A stretch of 64,000 nt of DNA, taken from Larix kaempferi. Taxonomy: Eukaryota; Streptophyta; Pinopsida; Pinales; Pinaceae. Below, one piece after another: positions 37,619 through 50,314 of this stretch. The translations under genes and the position numbers were made by a program. The notes beneath the pieces were generated by a model. That model was not told the origin of the DNA, did not search any database, and was given only the letters and a program-made list of their open reading frames with translations. Every line of letters begins with the position of its first letter. The stretch's first letter is position 1. The stretch is taken from the NCBI GenBank assembly GCA_027924585.1, contig BSBM01000320.1, positions 434,001 to 498,000 on the forward strand. The letters are read 5' to 3'.

Positions 37619-38358
37619 TGGAACGAATGTCACTGTTAAGAAACCGAATGAAAGGCAAACTCCTCAAGCTACATAAGAGTTTATGACATAAGTAAAGCTC
37701 TTCAAAAAATTCCATCACGGTAATCTTGTTTGTTTACTCGAATATTGCACGCAAGGGCACACACATTTACTGGTTTATTTGTTTCTACTACGGTGGGAGG
37801 AACAATGTAAGTACATTCCATTTATTTGTTTTAGACTAATGCTCTTTTAAGATGTAGTCATAGGATTAATCTATTGTCATCACAAAGGTTACACTGCACT
37901 AGAGCATGTCGTCAATGGTATATTAACAGAAAAAGTTGATGTTTACATCTATGGAATTGTCGTTCTTAAGATCATGAGCGAGAGAAAGTGCATAGATACA
38001 TGTCTTTGTTTTTTGAATTTGTTTATTAAATAATTTTGGCTAAATCGATTATTATAGCCATAAGCTCATTTACAAACATAAAATTCATAGCATGAGTTTG
38101 CTTATGCTGTAGACTTGGAATCAATACAAAAGCAATCAAGTTTTCGATATTGTTAATCCAATGGTAGACGACAACTGTCCAAGAGAGCAAGCATTGAGAG
38201 TCATCACAATTGCACTTCTTTGTACTCAAGGTTCTTGAGCTCTATGGCCGGTCATGTGTGAAGTTTTAAGTATGTTAAACAATGATTCAGATATTCATGT
38301 TCAGTTGACACAACCAACTTTCATATATGCATCCACTTTAGCCAAACCTATGCAGTGA

Positions 38359-39929
38359 TTTGCTTTCATCCAATAATTTCCCATGTTGTGTTCTAGTCTA
38401 GCTTATAATCTATTTTGTAACATTAAACTATTGACCTATTAAAGTATTCTTTTGTTAATATGATTTTCATTGTCCTATTAAACTATTGAAAGACAATTAA
38501 TTAATATCAATTGTGGGTTTTATTGGAGATTATATATAGTGATTGTCCTGGGAATACTAGCAAGAGAGGGATATGGGCAAGTGTGTGGAGTATTAGGTTC
38601 ACTGAAATATTGAAACGACAAATATGAGTTAAATTGGGGAGTGACTAATGATAGCTAGAACGTGAGCAAGTCGAAGTTGAGGTTTACTTGGAGAGATAGG
38701 ATTTCTTTGTAACTCGCAAATATTCCATGATAACATGCTTCGAATCTCATGAAAAGCATGTTGAAAATGAAAAAGCAAAAAGAAAATTCAAGACAAAAAT
38801 GAATATGATCAAGATTAAAAAAATAATGTATGCTTTAGTTAACAACGTCTAAAGGGTTTTAAAAGAAACTTGTTTTTTGAGTTAATAAAGCAAACTATCC
38901 TATATACAAAGAAGCACCATGATGAAATATACCTAAAAATACATATAAATTTAATTTAACAGTGATGGAGTTGATTGATATTTTATAAAAAAATTTAAAA
39001 TAATGACTAAAAATGATTCCATTAGGTTGCATTTTTAACATTCACATTAATATGAACAATATAGCTAATCCTTAAAATTAACCTTTACATATTGAGAAGT
39101 CATTAGAGATAACCCTTATATACTCATGATTTTATCTCATCAATGAATTAACTAAGCATATTAATGATTATCAATAGTTTGATATCCATGGGCAGTGTTG
39201 CATTGGTATCCTCAATAACTATGAACTTATCACGTGGGTATATCCTTATTATAGAAAAAGAGATAATGCCAAAGCAAAGATTGATCACTACTTAAAAATT
39301 AATTAAGCGATAAATAAAGACATAAAAATCAATACCTTATTAAAAAAAATTAGTTTTTTTTACTTTATTTAAAAAAAAATGTATGTGACATTGATGGAAA
39401 AGATAGGTTTTCCAAAGATAGGTTTAACTAACTCATACAACTTCTTCGTACCACTATCATCGAATAAAGAAATAAAATAATGCCAAACTTTTGAAAATGA
39501 TAGTTCTTTGAACAAGTATGTTCAAAATACTCATTGAATGTTGAAGGACAAGGGCTTGAGATATGACGAAGAAGCCAAAAAAAACATGGAAAAGTTTGAA
39601 TATTCACATGGTTGAATCTAATCTAAACGCTTATTACTATCCAAAGCTTAGCTTATTTATTTTCATGGAAAGTATATACGATACTATTAAATTGCATAGA
39701 AAGCCATATTCATTTGCACTAACTAAAACATTTGAGAGCAAGGTATTCAAGATCAATATCCTTTATCTCTCCAACAATAACTTTATATATGATTACAAAA
39801 GGATCAATATGATGATTAACTTTAACTTTATATATGATTACAAAAGGATCAATATGATGATTATTTGACATAGTCAACTTAACTACTCAACATGTAAATA
39901 TACAAAAACTTCATGGAGCTCAAGGCCCT
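38359..39929. other. AT-rich intergenic DNA
   Basis: No gene was recognised. A 39-bp unit (AACTTTATATATGATTACAA...) is repeated twice at about 39777-39862. CTCACTTTCTTGACAAGAT is doubled just downstream, near 39984-40021. Confidence 0.5.
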
Positions 39930-40890
39930 TTATCAATTCCTTACATGGCATATTAGTTCCTCCATGTTTTAGTAAAAAGTGTCCTCACTTTCTTGACAAG
40001 ATCTCACTTTCTTGACAAGATGTTTGATGGTATTTTGAAAAGTAACCTATGAAATCCATTTGGCTTGAGTGGGAAGTTGCCTTGGGTGCAAGATGAGGTA
40101 AGAAGTATGTCGTTGCTAAATGAGCCCAGCAAGTGTACAAGTTAGTAGTGTATCGACCTCTAAGAACTATTAAAAGTATGGAATGTTGTCAAGTGGTGGG
40201 AAACTTGAACCTATTCTTCTAGAAGAGGCAACTCATAAAGCTTCAAATAATTGAAATTAATGACATTATGAATGTCTAGTTGTGACATGGAAAATACAAG
40301 TGATAGGCATTGCCATTAATTTGTTGTAGAATGTTATAAGGGCCATAATGAATATATTTGAGTTTATTATGGCACTACCCCTTAAAACAATGTTTATCCA
40401 TATACAACCAAACTTAGTCACAAACATGAAATTGAATAAGCACACGATGTTGATCATCCTAGAGGGATTTATAATTATCCTAGGAAGCATGCAAGGGATC
40501 AACAACATAAGAATGAATGTTAGCCAAATTTTGAACAAAGGAGGATGCTTAGCCATGTTCTTGTTGTTGGGGAGGTGAGATAGAGAGATGAAGAGTCATT
40601 GGGAGTATATAAGGGGCCACTCACTTGTAGGAAGAATTCCCAATAAATACATGTATAGCTTGACTATAACTATGCTAGAGAAGATGTGAATGAGATTCTT
40701 GTTGTTTACTTTGAGTGTAGTAAATATGAAGGGCGTGCATGAGGCTATGATTGACCACTTCACACTTACCTTCATTTTATATATTAAACATAGTAGAAAA
40801 GTTAATATCTCACGATAATAACTACCAAAGGGTCTTCCAAAAGTTGCGAAGGAATTAGGAACATCTATTGGACACAATGTTACGATGGTA
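39930..40890 (-). pseudogene. Ty3/Gypsy integrase relic
   Basis: Read on the minus strand, heavily stopped frames give FLRNFWKTLW, CEVVNHSLMHAL, HIYYTQSKQQ, HSYSQAIHVFIGNSSYK (integrase core, with the catalytic Glu region and the H-Y-N-A-H block), then YIHYGPYNILQQINGNAYHL (the conserved GPF.IL..I..NAY segment after the core), then a C-terminal tail. There is no intact frame. Flanking LTRs were not identified. Confidence 0.75.
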
Positions 40891-43869
40891 CCAACACCAG
40901 CGTACTTGCAGAGGTGCCCTAGGGAAAGGGTGTATTTTTTTCCGAGGAGGGGTGTTTAGCCAGCTTATTTTGAGGTGGGGTTATGACCAGACCCTCTGGT
41001 TTCTCCTCTAGAAATACTATGGCTTAATGGCATCACTAACTGCCTCATAAAATGGTTTGAAACCCTGAGGTTCGTGTCCGGGGCTTCCAAGGGTGGGTCA
41101 CTAGGTCCCATGACCCCGACCTTGTTTTATTACTCCAGCGGCAGGTTCTTCAGCACTCTGACATTTACTCATCCTTCAGAGCACCTCCGGCAACCTCCTG
41201 GCCCTCAAGTTCACCAGCGCCCTCTCTATGGGCCCTCCTACAGACGATGACTTCATCCTTGTTGGCAAACTGTATGCTTGCTAAAGTTGGGGGGCATTGA
41301 GGGTTTTCATCTCTGTTGGAGTTAGTTGGGGCATGATGACCCCCCCCTACATAGTCTGGTCTTCAGTTTGGTCAAATTTGGCCTTGTCCAACCATTTTGC
41401 TCATGTTTGGATCAAATCTGGGGAAAAATACCCAATTTACCCACTTTTATCATTATTTTATATTTTTTTGTTTTAATTTTAAGTTGACATTTTTAATATT
41501 AAATTGACCTTATTTTATGTAAACATGAGTGTGAGATCATATAAATTCAATCTCCTCACTTCATTTTCATCATCAACTTTTGGGATAAGATCATTATGTT
41601 TGTTATTTTCCCTAACTAGGGCTCTTTGAAGGGATGCACTCTCCTTGATGAAGGATATTTTGCAAGTTTGAAGCATTTCTTGGAAGTTTTACTTTTGTTC
41701 ATGCCATTGCTAGGGTGAGGCTGGAGTTGTTTGCTTAACACATGCACTTGGAGGTATCTATACTTTTTGTTTGATGTCTCTCTGTCAATTGTATGAAAGT
41801 GATGCTTGTTAGGTTGAATGGAAGCCACTGTTGCTTCATTTTGTCCTTATTAGCATTTCATTTTTTTCTTTGATCACCCTTGCATTCAAGCTTGAGCTTT
41901 AGGTCGTCAAGTTTTGTTAGGCTAGGCCTCCTCAATAAATCTCAAAGATTGTTGAGGTTAGCCCTAGTTGCCAAGCTTTCCAAGTACCATCTCAAGGATG
42001 ATTTCTCCTCTCATTGATGCCCTAGGTTTGGTGATTAGCTCTCTCTTGAAAACCCTAGTTGTTCAACTACTCTTTTAACCTAAATTTCTAAATTTGTAGA
42101 TATTGTAAATATTATTTAACCTAGTTGTTTAATGTTAGTTAGTCATGCATTAGTACTTTCTAAGTTTATTTTGCAATCATTAGGTTTAATTTTTTTTTTT
42201 GGAGTTAGTGCTTATTTACATGTTATGAAAAACCTAAATTTAGTAGTAAAAACTTGAATTAAAATCCTAAACAGCAGGCCCGATTACTCATGCGTCCTAG
42301 CTCCTCCCTCTCCTAAGACTCTCGATCTCACCACCTATCTACTTGGCCTCCCTTCTACTTTTCTCCTATACCTTCGGACCCCCTCTCTCTTCCATATCCA
42401 ACCCCATCTCCATCCCTTTCGTTAGCTCTTTACCCTAGTCCGAGTCCTCTCCTCCTTTGCCGGCTGGTTCCCTTAACAACTCTCGCGACCTGCTCCCCTT
42501 TCCTCTGCATCCCATTACCTCTCCCTTCGACCTTGCTGCCATCTCTTACGGTCCGCGACCTTCTTTTCCACAGTCCCGTTCGGTTGTCCCTCTCCAACCC
42601 GCGACCCCCTTTCCTTTCTAATCCGCGGCTCCCTCCTCGCTCTCTACCTCGCTACCACTCCTCCTGTTTCGGGCTCCCTCCCTATCGCATCTTTACCCAC
42701 GGCCTTACCCTACCTCTTCCCTCCTCAACACTGGTATGCAAATTTGAATTTGCAGACCCTGTGTACCTTGTTTTCCCTCTATCCTACGTGCCCTAGCCAA
42801 GCTTGGCCCCTGTGCATACCTGAACATAAAACCAATAAAATTAGTGTTTAAGTTTAGGGACTTTTTGTCAAATAATTTACTGTGCAAGCTATCTCAGAAA
42901 GTCTCACACTATCTCAGAAAGTCTCACACAGTGATGTTTATTTAAGTCAATTGTTAACACTAGTTGGTGATATTTTTGCATGCCATGTTTGATATATATT
43001 TTTCTGCTACAAATGTGCTAGATGAAAATCCAATTGACCATTGAATTGTCATGCTTTCAGCTATTATTTAAGGTGAATTTGGGCAGTGATTAATGAGCAT
43101 ACAATTGTCATATGAATTCTTGAAATCATATTCGTGTTGCTAGATAAACCTTGTTTCATTACCATCAAAGTTACAATCTTTGGAATGCTAAATGATAGCT
43201 ATTTATCTCCATTGAAATACCAAGTAAATAACTTTTTGAAGAATAAATTTCAGTACATTATTGGTAAATAATCCTAAACCGACATTTGGGAGTGGACTTG
43301 TTAATGTTTTGGCAATATAGTATTTTGATCCAATATTGATTATTCTAATACATGTGCACATGTTTTTATATTCCATTGAACGATCTAAGTGGATTATCCT
43401 TCCCTCTTCTTTTACACAAGCCTGCCCTTTCGGGCAGCCCTTGTGTGCCCATTCTTACACACAAAACACGAACAAAAAATTTAGAGAATTCTTCATTAAA
43501 ATCAATATTTGAAATCTATTTAATTACATGTTAAATTTCCTTGCCAATAATCACCTTTTTATGCTAATTTACTGTGTTATCACCACCCAGAACTAACATA
43601 CAGATCTGGAATCTATATGAGTGCTTGTGATAAATTGAATCTGGAAACTAGCTTCGAGTCCAGTAAACAAAACCAAAATCTATAAAACTATGGCCCTTCG
43701 GGGCAATGTTCTTGCCACAAGTCAAAATTACAGACCCGTAATGTCTAAAAATAGAGCAATTCGTATCAGTAAAATCAAATAGAAGGGAAAGGAGGGTGTG
43801 AATTACGGTCTATCAGGCTACATTAGTGTGCCTCTCCCTTTCCTTTGTCCATTACACCTTTTCCTTTAT
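40891..43869. other. Unassigned DNA, possible LTR remains
   Basis: No gene was recognised. GTTGGGGGGCATTGAGGG at about 41288 could be a purine tract before an LTR, and ATATAAATTC at about 41538 a TATA box, but no terminal pair was found. 42290-42800 is strikingly C/T-rich. AAGTCTCACACTATCTCAG is part of a 20-bp doublet at 42889-42928. A small hairpin (CTGCCC TTTC GGGCAG) lies near 43422. Confidence 0.35.
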
Positions 43870-43989
43870 CTAAACTGGCCATCAGAACCAGGGAATCCAC
43901 TCCTAGTCAACTGGAAATCATAGATCTCTAAGTCACAAAGGTCTCCATTAGATATTTCATAATCGCCAACTCCTTCACCAATCTCCGCT

Positions 43990-44505
43990 TCATCTCCATT
44001 GTCTCTTGGAGCGCCTATCCAATGAAGAATTTAGTTTGTCAATAAACATCAAGCTGTATGAGATAGCGAGTGTGGTGGGTTCTTGTAGTGGTGAAATTAG
44101 GGCACCAATAGCTCTCCTCAATTTCCAGGTTGAGTTCCTATTGATGCTCTCGTTTGACCTATGCTTTCTGCTCAATGCGGCTAAGCCATTTTTGGACCTC
44201 AAGGGTTGTAAGTTTCTTGTATTGAGAAGTCGAACTCGTAGCCTTTGTCTCTGCTCGTGAAGGACGTTGGGGCTGATTGGATTCCCCAAGACCTCTGGAG
44301 CTTTTACAAGGGGGTCGAATGGATTCCCCACGATCTCTGGAACCTCAACGAGGGCCATACTTAGAACTGAATATAAACAACTACTGAATGAATTGCAACA
44401 ATTACACATGAGTTTGAATAACTTGCAGAGAGATTCATCCCAAGCGACATCATCAATGACGAGAGGGATCATTTGTGTTATAACCTTGTCTTCCTGCTGA
44501 GCCAT
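43990..44505 (-). other. 171-codon ORF of unknown nature
   Basis: The frame opens MAQQEDKVITQMIPLVIDDV. A repeated block (VPEIVGNPFDPL, APEVLGNPISP) comes from a DNA duplication of about 42 bp. No domain was recognised. The other two minus-strand frames also have long open stretches with charged text, so this may be a decayed transposon gene rather than a real protein. Confidence 0.2.
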
Positions 44506-44737
44506 GATTATCTCAACACAAGAAGACTTGTACTACATCCTTCCTCCAACTCTCATCATAATCCTCGGGGTGGTGGAATAGACCAAACATGAAATCTCCC
44601 AAGTGTGTATGGTACTATCAACCTTGGCATCATGGCACGTGGGCATCCCTTCAAACCTCCACCTGTCGTCAACCATAACTGCCATTGTTTGTCGGTGGGC
44701 CTCAACTCCTAGGAACCCCATCCGGGGAAGTTTACAA

Positions 44738-46245
44738 CTTATTATTGACTAGATGGAAAGGCACACAATTATTTATTTATTTATTTTTGAGCTAGTGACA
44801 CTCAAGGCTCAATTGTAACCCTATGCTTATGAGGCATCAACATTCTCCATGCACATTAGGCATCAACATTCTCCATGCACATTAGGCATCAACATTTTCA
44901 TTGTACTTAAAAGGTACACATCAACCACTTAAATATAATGTATGTTGTTGTAGGTTATTTCCCACAATGAGTTGTATTGTACCCAAATTCAAGCATGGGA
45001 GTCAGTGGAATTGGATGAAAAGAACTCAACCAACTCTTAATAATAACTTAATTAGTATCCCTTCATTAGGTGGAACATTATGGAAGCTATTTAAGCTTTA
45101 GATTCCACACTTAGTTGAAATTTTAATGCTAAAAAAAAACTTAAGATGAAATCACATTCTTGTGCTAAACATAAAAAATAATTTAAATTGAGAGAATTGC
45201 CAATGAGGAATTGGTTTATTAGTGAGGTTGATGGATTGTTAAGTTATTCATTGAGCTTCCACTTTGGATGTGATATGGACCACCTATGTGTCATGATTTT
45301 CAAAGGGATGGGCCCAAACAAAGGTGATTTTGGAGGATCTCCTCTGACCTTGCACCCAAACTAAAGGAAATCAATGCTTTGTGATGTGACCTCTCAAGGG
45401 AAAGTTTCTTCATGCACTTCCTCTCACCCCAAAACACAACATACAAAATAAATAAATTAAATGAATACATTATTGCCACACTAAACCATGAAGGGATTTG
45501 ATATTAAAAATGACCTAACATGGCTGTGAGATTGAACTAACCATTATGTTAATATGTTATAGATGAAAGTTATAACATCTTTTGAAGTTGAAGATAAACA
45601 CAAAACATAAAAAACATAGGTTACACTATTATTGATCATTTAAACTCAAAAACCCTAAAGTTTTCCTTAATGTAACAACTTGTGGGTAATGAGGCAATCA
45701 ACCAAAATTCCCAATAAGTTCAAAGAAACTTACTTGTTTGATAAAGTACATGCAATATTCTTCCACTAAAGTGCAACAAGAACAATCTCCTCATCGATTT
45801 TTGCATCTTCATTGTTCTCTTGATCTTCTTTCCTGTTATCTTGTGATTGAGTTTTCCCAACAATTAGGACTTGGTAAAGCAAATAATGAATTTCTAAAGT
45901 TGCAACTATGGTTGCTAAAATTTTCACAATGGGAGGGGCCATAGCCTTCATTGTAAAGAGCCTAATCCTTTAATTATAAAATTAATGCAAATGGAGCCTA
46001 TGAGGAGATACATATTCCGATGATTGGAAGATAATATAATCTAATTCCTAGGTAGATGTAGATGGCCCATCATATGGGATATTCTATAGCTTAGGTTGAG
46101 AGGCATGCAAAACAAAGTGAGTCAAAATATGGTAGGTGTGATGTTAGACAAATTTTGGAATGTTTAAGGTTGTTTGTGGTTTCCCATCAAGTTAATAAAG
46201 CTATGAAGCTATGGGAGTTTGGTTAGATTAATTTGTGTTTGGTTT
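44738..46245. repeat. Segmental duplication, copy 2 (partner 26825-28260)
   Basis: It is collinear with copy 1, including both sides of the ABCG exon. Copy 2 has an extra AGGCATCAACATTCTCCATG unit: a 26-bp repeat starting at 44832, 44858 and 44884, where copy 1 has two. Confidence 0.85.
45734..45942 (-). pseudogene. Broken copy of the ABCG7-like first exon
   Basis: It opens MAPPIVKILATIVATLEI and keeps the KEDQENNEDAKIDEEIV acidic stretch, like the exon at 27703-27933. Small deletions leave 209 bp instead of 231, and a TAG at 45766-45768 stands where copy 1 has the Gln of LQW (CAG to TAG). The GTAAGT donor at 45728-45733 survives. No later exon is seen. It is a duplicated, inactivated exon. 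Confidence 0.8.
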
Positions 46246-47329
46246 TTCAACATTTTAATATGTAAACGTCTTTCTTATTTGTGTGAAAATTCCATATAGT
46301 AAGTTTCACTTAGTCTATTTTTAAAATTTTCTTACTGTCATAATTGAGAGATTGAGAGATGAGAGTATACTTTTTAACATATATGTTAATATAAATACAT
46401 TAACATATTAAGATACATATATGAACATATTAAGATACATATGAATTAACATATTAAGATACATATGATTGTTATAATTTTAAAGATTATAAGGTTTTTA
46501 TGTTAAGATTTTATTTCATGTTAATATTTTTTTAAATTATATATATTAATATAAATTAAAATGTATTGTAAGTGATTATAAATATACAATATTTGTGAAA
46601 ATAAAATAATTTATAAAATATTGTTTATAATACAAGCTTTGTTAATTTAAAATTTGTTTTTTATATGCAAGTTTCTAAGTTATGTAATATCATTGTTCCT
46701 TGCTTAGATAATATATTATTGATAGTTGTTTGCTTTATAAGTCATTCATAGTGGTTATTCTTTATTGATGATCAGTAGTAGTTATATCTAATGTTATTAT
46801 ATTTAATTTTATGTTGTTATGTGTTATAGGTTACTTATGGTGATTATGTCTTATGGATTATTTTTTTCTTTTTGATGTTATATGTTATCTTACTATAATG
46901 ATAAATTTAAGTTAAAGTTTTGTTATATATTGTTATTATTTTTCTTCTTATTAAATATATAGTTTAAAATTGAAATATGTTATTATTGTTCAAAATAATA
47001 TTAGAACAAGTGAATAAATTATATAGACATATTATTCTTTTGTCAAGGAAAAGCTTGCGAGGAAATACAAGCGTTGCTTCTTGACATTCATTAATAATAT
47101 TTTTGTAAGATCACTGGTGTAGACTACTGCACCTAACCCAAGGCATTCAAATTGGGGACTTGTTGGCACACAACTAGCCAATTGCCTAATAAACGTTGTT
47201 GACAAATGGTTAAGCTAACCCTTGAACTTGAACATATCATCAATTATGAAATGAATATGCAATTATAAAGATAGAAATTAAATAGAACAAATCCAAATGT
47301 TTACAAGATTAATGTTTAAAGGTAGACTA

Positions 47330-47640
47330 TGCTTAGTGATTAATCCAATAGGTTTCATGGACATTCTCTCTTTAGATAGACGTAGGCATTGCTTAGTGAT
47401 AAATCCAATAGATTGCATACAAATTCTCTCATTAGTGATATAGCCTATAAATTGCATGGGCATTCTCCCATTAGTTATAAAGCCAATAAATTGCATGGGC
47501 ATTCTCCCATTAGTTATAAAGCCAATAAATTGCATGGACATTCTCTCTTTAGTGAGAGTTATGCTTTTCTCAATGATACATCCAATATGCTTTGCTTAAT
47601 GATAAATCCAATAGATTATATAGACATATTGCCATTTGTG
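47330..47640. repeat. 39-bp minisatellite
   Basis: Units of 39 bp (consensus part CCAATAAATTGCATGGGCAT plus TCTCCCATTAGTTATAAAG) repeat about five times cleanly at 47397-47560, with diverged units on either side. Because 39 is a multiple of three, both strands stay open and give 13-residue repeat peptides, which produces misleading ORFs. Confidence 0.85.
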
Positions 47641-49170
47641 AAATGAATATGGAGGTTTGGTTACATCATGTGTTGTAAGTGAGGTGGAATTTTAGTAGTA
47701 GAGTAGAATTATGCATTATTGGAGACATACATACTAAAATAGTAATTAAATGTGAAAATGTTTAGTTGAAAATGAAGTTGTATATTAGGGTTTATTTGAT
47801 GTGGCTATGAAGAAAGTTTGAAATGAAAATAATTAAGCAAATCCAAAAATAATTTATTACTTATAATTTTAAAATTAAAACTATACTCTCTATCTCATTC
47901 TCCTTGTGAAAGTTGGTATGCTCCTTATTAAATGAATCCCTAAAATGATATATTCAACACAATACAAGTTGAAAAAGCTTGACCAAGAGAGGCTTCCCCT
48001 CATTTCTATATAATCATGCCTAACCCATCTTCAACTAAAAGAGGTTAGAAAAAGGAAATTTGATAAGGATTAAAACATTGGGACATCCAAGGTGATATAA
48101 CCCTCTAATGACAAAAACCTAAAATTGAAAATTGAAACTAAAAACCCAAAATTGAAAATTGAAACCAAAGTGTCAAATGCCTATGGAGTGATGAAAATAT
48201 CGAATACAAAAGAAAGCTCTGTTGTTATAAAAATGTCATAAATAAGTCAATTGGATCTAACTTGAGTGGTTGAGAAGAGAAGATGTTTATCCTCTCTACC
48301 CTATTTCAAATGCCATTTATGACATGCTCACTCTTCATGCGCTGATTGGTGATCGGGGCTCTTCATGAGCTAATTGTTGGTTGGGAATGGCAAGGTATTA
48401 GCAATCTCATTCTTACCGACAAACTAGAGGATGAGACAAGTAGTTACATGTAAAAAAAATGCAAACAATACCAAACTTGATCATCATTTTACCCTACAAG
48501 GTTCAAAGCCTTAAGAAAAAACAATGATAACTAAATTAAGAACTAACTCGCATGAGCTACATAGCAAAACCAGTAGATGAAACTTTCTAAAAACTCATTG
48601 GAAAAAAATAATTTATAGACTATGAAACCTAGAGGAAAATGAAGACAAAGCTCATTTAATTTTAAGATGTCCTTTATACAATGATAAAAATGGGTTATAT
48701 TAATATTGTCAATCGAAATTTAGTTCATAAAATCCTAAATCAAGATAACCAAATTAAGTTTAGAGATTTCATTGTGAACTTACACTCACATTGAAAAAAA
48801 TGTCTAAATCATTCTCTTATATTATGATGCTTATACACTAAATTGGATTTTAAAAGATTAAAACATATCGTCGTCATCATTATCATTAATATTTTGAAAA
48901 ATATATTCACTAAAATAAAATACAAAATTATATAGCAAAATGTTTTGAAAAATGAAATATAAAATAACAAATCTAGATGTTTCAAAAATAATATAAATTG
49001 ATAATCAAATTACAACTATCCGTTTGGATTTGATTACCAAACTCTAAAATGAAACAAAGCAAAAAATAAAATAAGCAAAGATATTTATGTATGCCTTTGA
49101 TTTGATAAAAAAATCAATGTTAAAACTCAATAAAATCATAGTATAGGAGTTTGAATTGGACTCTAAAAAA

Positions 49171-49310
49171 ATACATGGTAACATAAATTTTAGTTACATT
49201 GTTATAAAAATATTGTTACAATATGAGATGTCTATCATACAAATACATGATAACATAAATTTTGGTTACACTGTTATAAAAATATTGTTACAATATGAGC
49301 AATGCCCATT
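49171..49310. repeat. 72-bp tandem duplication
   Basis: ATACATGGTAACATAAATTT at 49171 and ATACATGATAACATAAATTT at 49243 begin two nearly identical units. Confidence 0.85.
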
Positions 49311-49467
49311 TTAGAAAAAATCCTTAGTCTATTAAACTTTAATTTAATGCTTCTCAACACATTGAATTCCATATGTTAGCCAATTTTACCAATTTATATT
49401 TATGTCTCTATATATGTTGACTCTCAAGTTTTGTCATGACATTCTCCCAACCCTATCACCACCCCAT

Positions 49468-49633
49468 GGCCAAGGAAGTCTATGATATACATATCACTCT
49501 TCCACATCATAGCTGATCCATTTTATGGCCACTCTGCTAAGCACACAAGGGGCCAAGGAAGTCTATGATATACATATCACTCTTCCACATCATAGCTGAT
49601 CCATTTTATGGCCACTCTGCTAAGCAAACAAGG
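49468..49633. repeat. 83-bp recent tandem duplication
   Basis: GGCCAAGGAAGTCTATGATA begins at 49468 and again at 49551, and the units differ at about one base (GCACACAAGG versus GCAAACAAGG). Confidence 0.92.
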
Positions 49634-50314
49634 GGTCCTTAACTATAGTTTTCTCACCAAGTAGCAATTCAATACATATACACATGTATGCCATTTATAA
49701 TTTCTACTTTCCTAGCATGCAATTCTTATGTTATAAACAAAAATTGTTTTAAGGTGAGATATTTCCCTCTTTATAATGTTGCCTTATGGATATCATTCTC
49801 CAATTTCTATTGCAGCCACCTATCAGCCTTATGTAGCATTCCTTGGTCATTACATCATCTCTCTCACAATGCCTTGTTGCTCCAATTGCTTCGAGCAATT
49901 CTTGACAAGTCCAACTTTACCTTCTTGGATTTTTTTTTTAATAGAAACAGGGTATGAGATTTGTATTCAAAAAGGTTGTGCACAACCATTCATTACAGAA
50001 GAGGAGGGCCTAGTAATTGAAGAAAATTTCAAAATGGGAATTGTTTGAGTAACTAGATTAGCTCTGATATACTTTCTAAGCTGTTGTCTATTGTTTGCTA
50101 TAACATAAGAGGGATATACCCTTACATACTGGAAATTTAACAAAATGCAGAAAAACATTCAACTTTAAAACATAGGTGTCAACCCAACTGACGTGGAGCT
50201 ATTCTAACCATATTTCTACTGCTGTACCGAAGTTTCTTCTTCAATTCTCATGTCCACAATAGGTGATTCCTGGCAATGGCTACATTGTGACATTCCAACC
50301 ATTTTTAAAATTTC

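Larger units (their letters stand above)
29334..38358 (+). pseudogene. Cysteine-rich receptor-like kinase (CRK) pseudogene, split by a 7-kb LTR element
   Basis: Exon 1 (29334-30383) has two Gnk2/DUF26 domains, each with the C-x8-C-x2-C signature (CHKYLSTKECSEC at 29544; CWPFLTNSSCQEC), then a transmembrane segment (TTMIVVLCLVML). No signal peptide is seen. Kinase exons follow: 30400-30506 with a P-loop (AKGGFSEVYK) after a one-base frameshift, ending at a GT donor; 30590-30608, interrupted by the insert, resuming at 37624-37806 (NVTVKKPNE, HHGNLVCLLEYC) with two in-frame stops; 37863-38000 (VVNGILTEKVDVYIYGIVVL, subdomains VIII-IX); and 38110-38358 (REQALRVITIALLCTQGS, stop, then CEVLSML). 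The HRD and DFG exons are absent. A dead member of a large plant defence-receptor family. Confidence 0.9.
46246..49918. other. AT-rich intergenic DNA with tandem repeats
   Basis: No gene was recognised. Besides the repeats listed separately, ACATATTAAGATACATAT occurs three times at about 46402-46465 and AAAATTGAAAATTGAAAC twice near 48122-48165. Confidence 0.5.

Noticed and set aside
39563-39868. 101-codon ORF with an internal repeat
   Set aside because: AT-rich, Asn/Ile/Lys-dominated text, and the repeat is a DNA-level tandem duplication. No support as a gene.
42533-42796. 87-codon Ser/Pro/Leu-rich ORF
   Set aside because: It lies in a C/T-rich stretch where stop codons are rare by composition. 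No domain was found.
47330-47640. Possible CRISPR array
   Set aside because: Units are directly adjacent with no unique spacers and the context is plant nuclear DNA.
47278-47646. Repeat-protein-like ORFs on both strands
   Set aside because: They are produced by a 39-bp minisatellite whose length is a multiple of three, and opposite strands are equally open.
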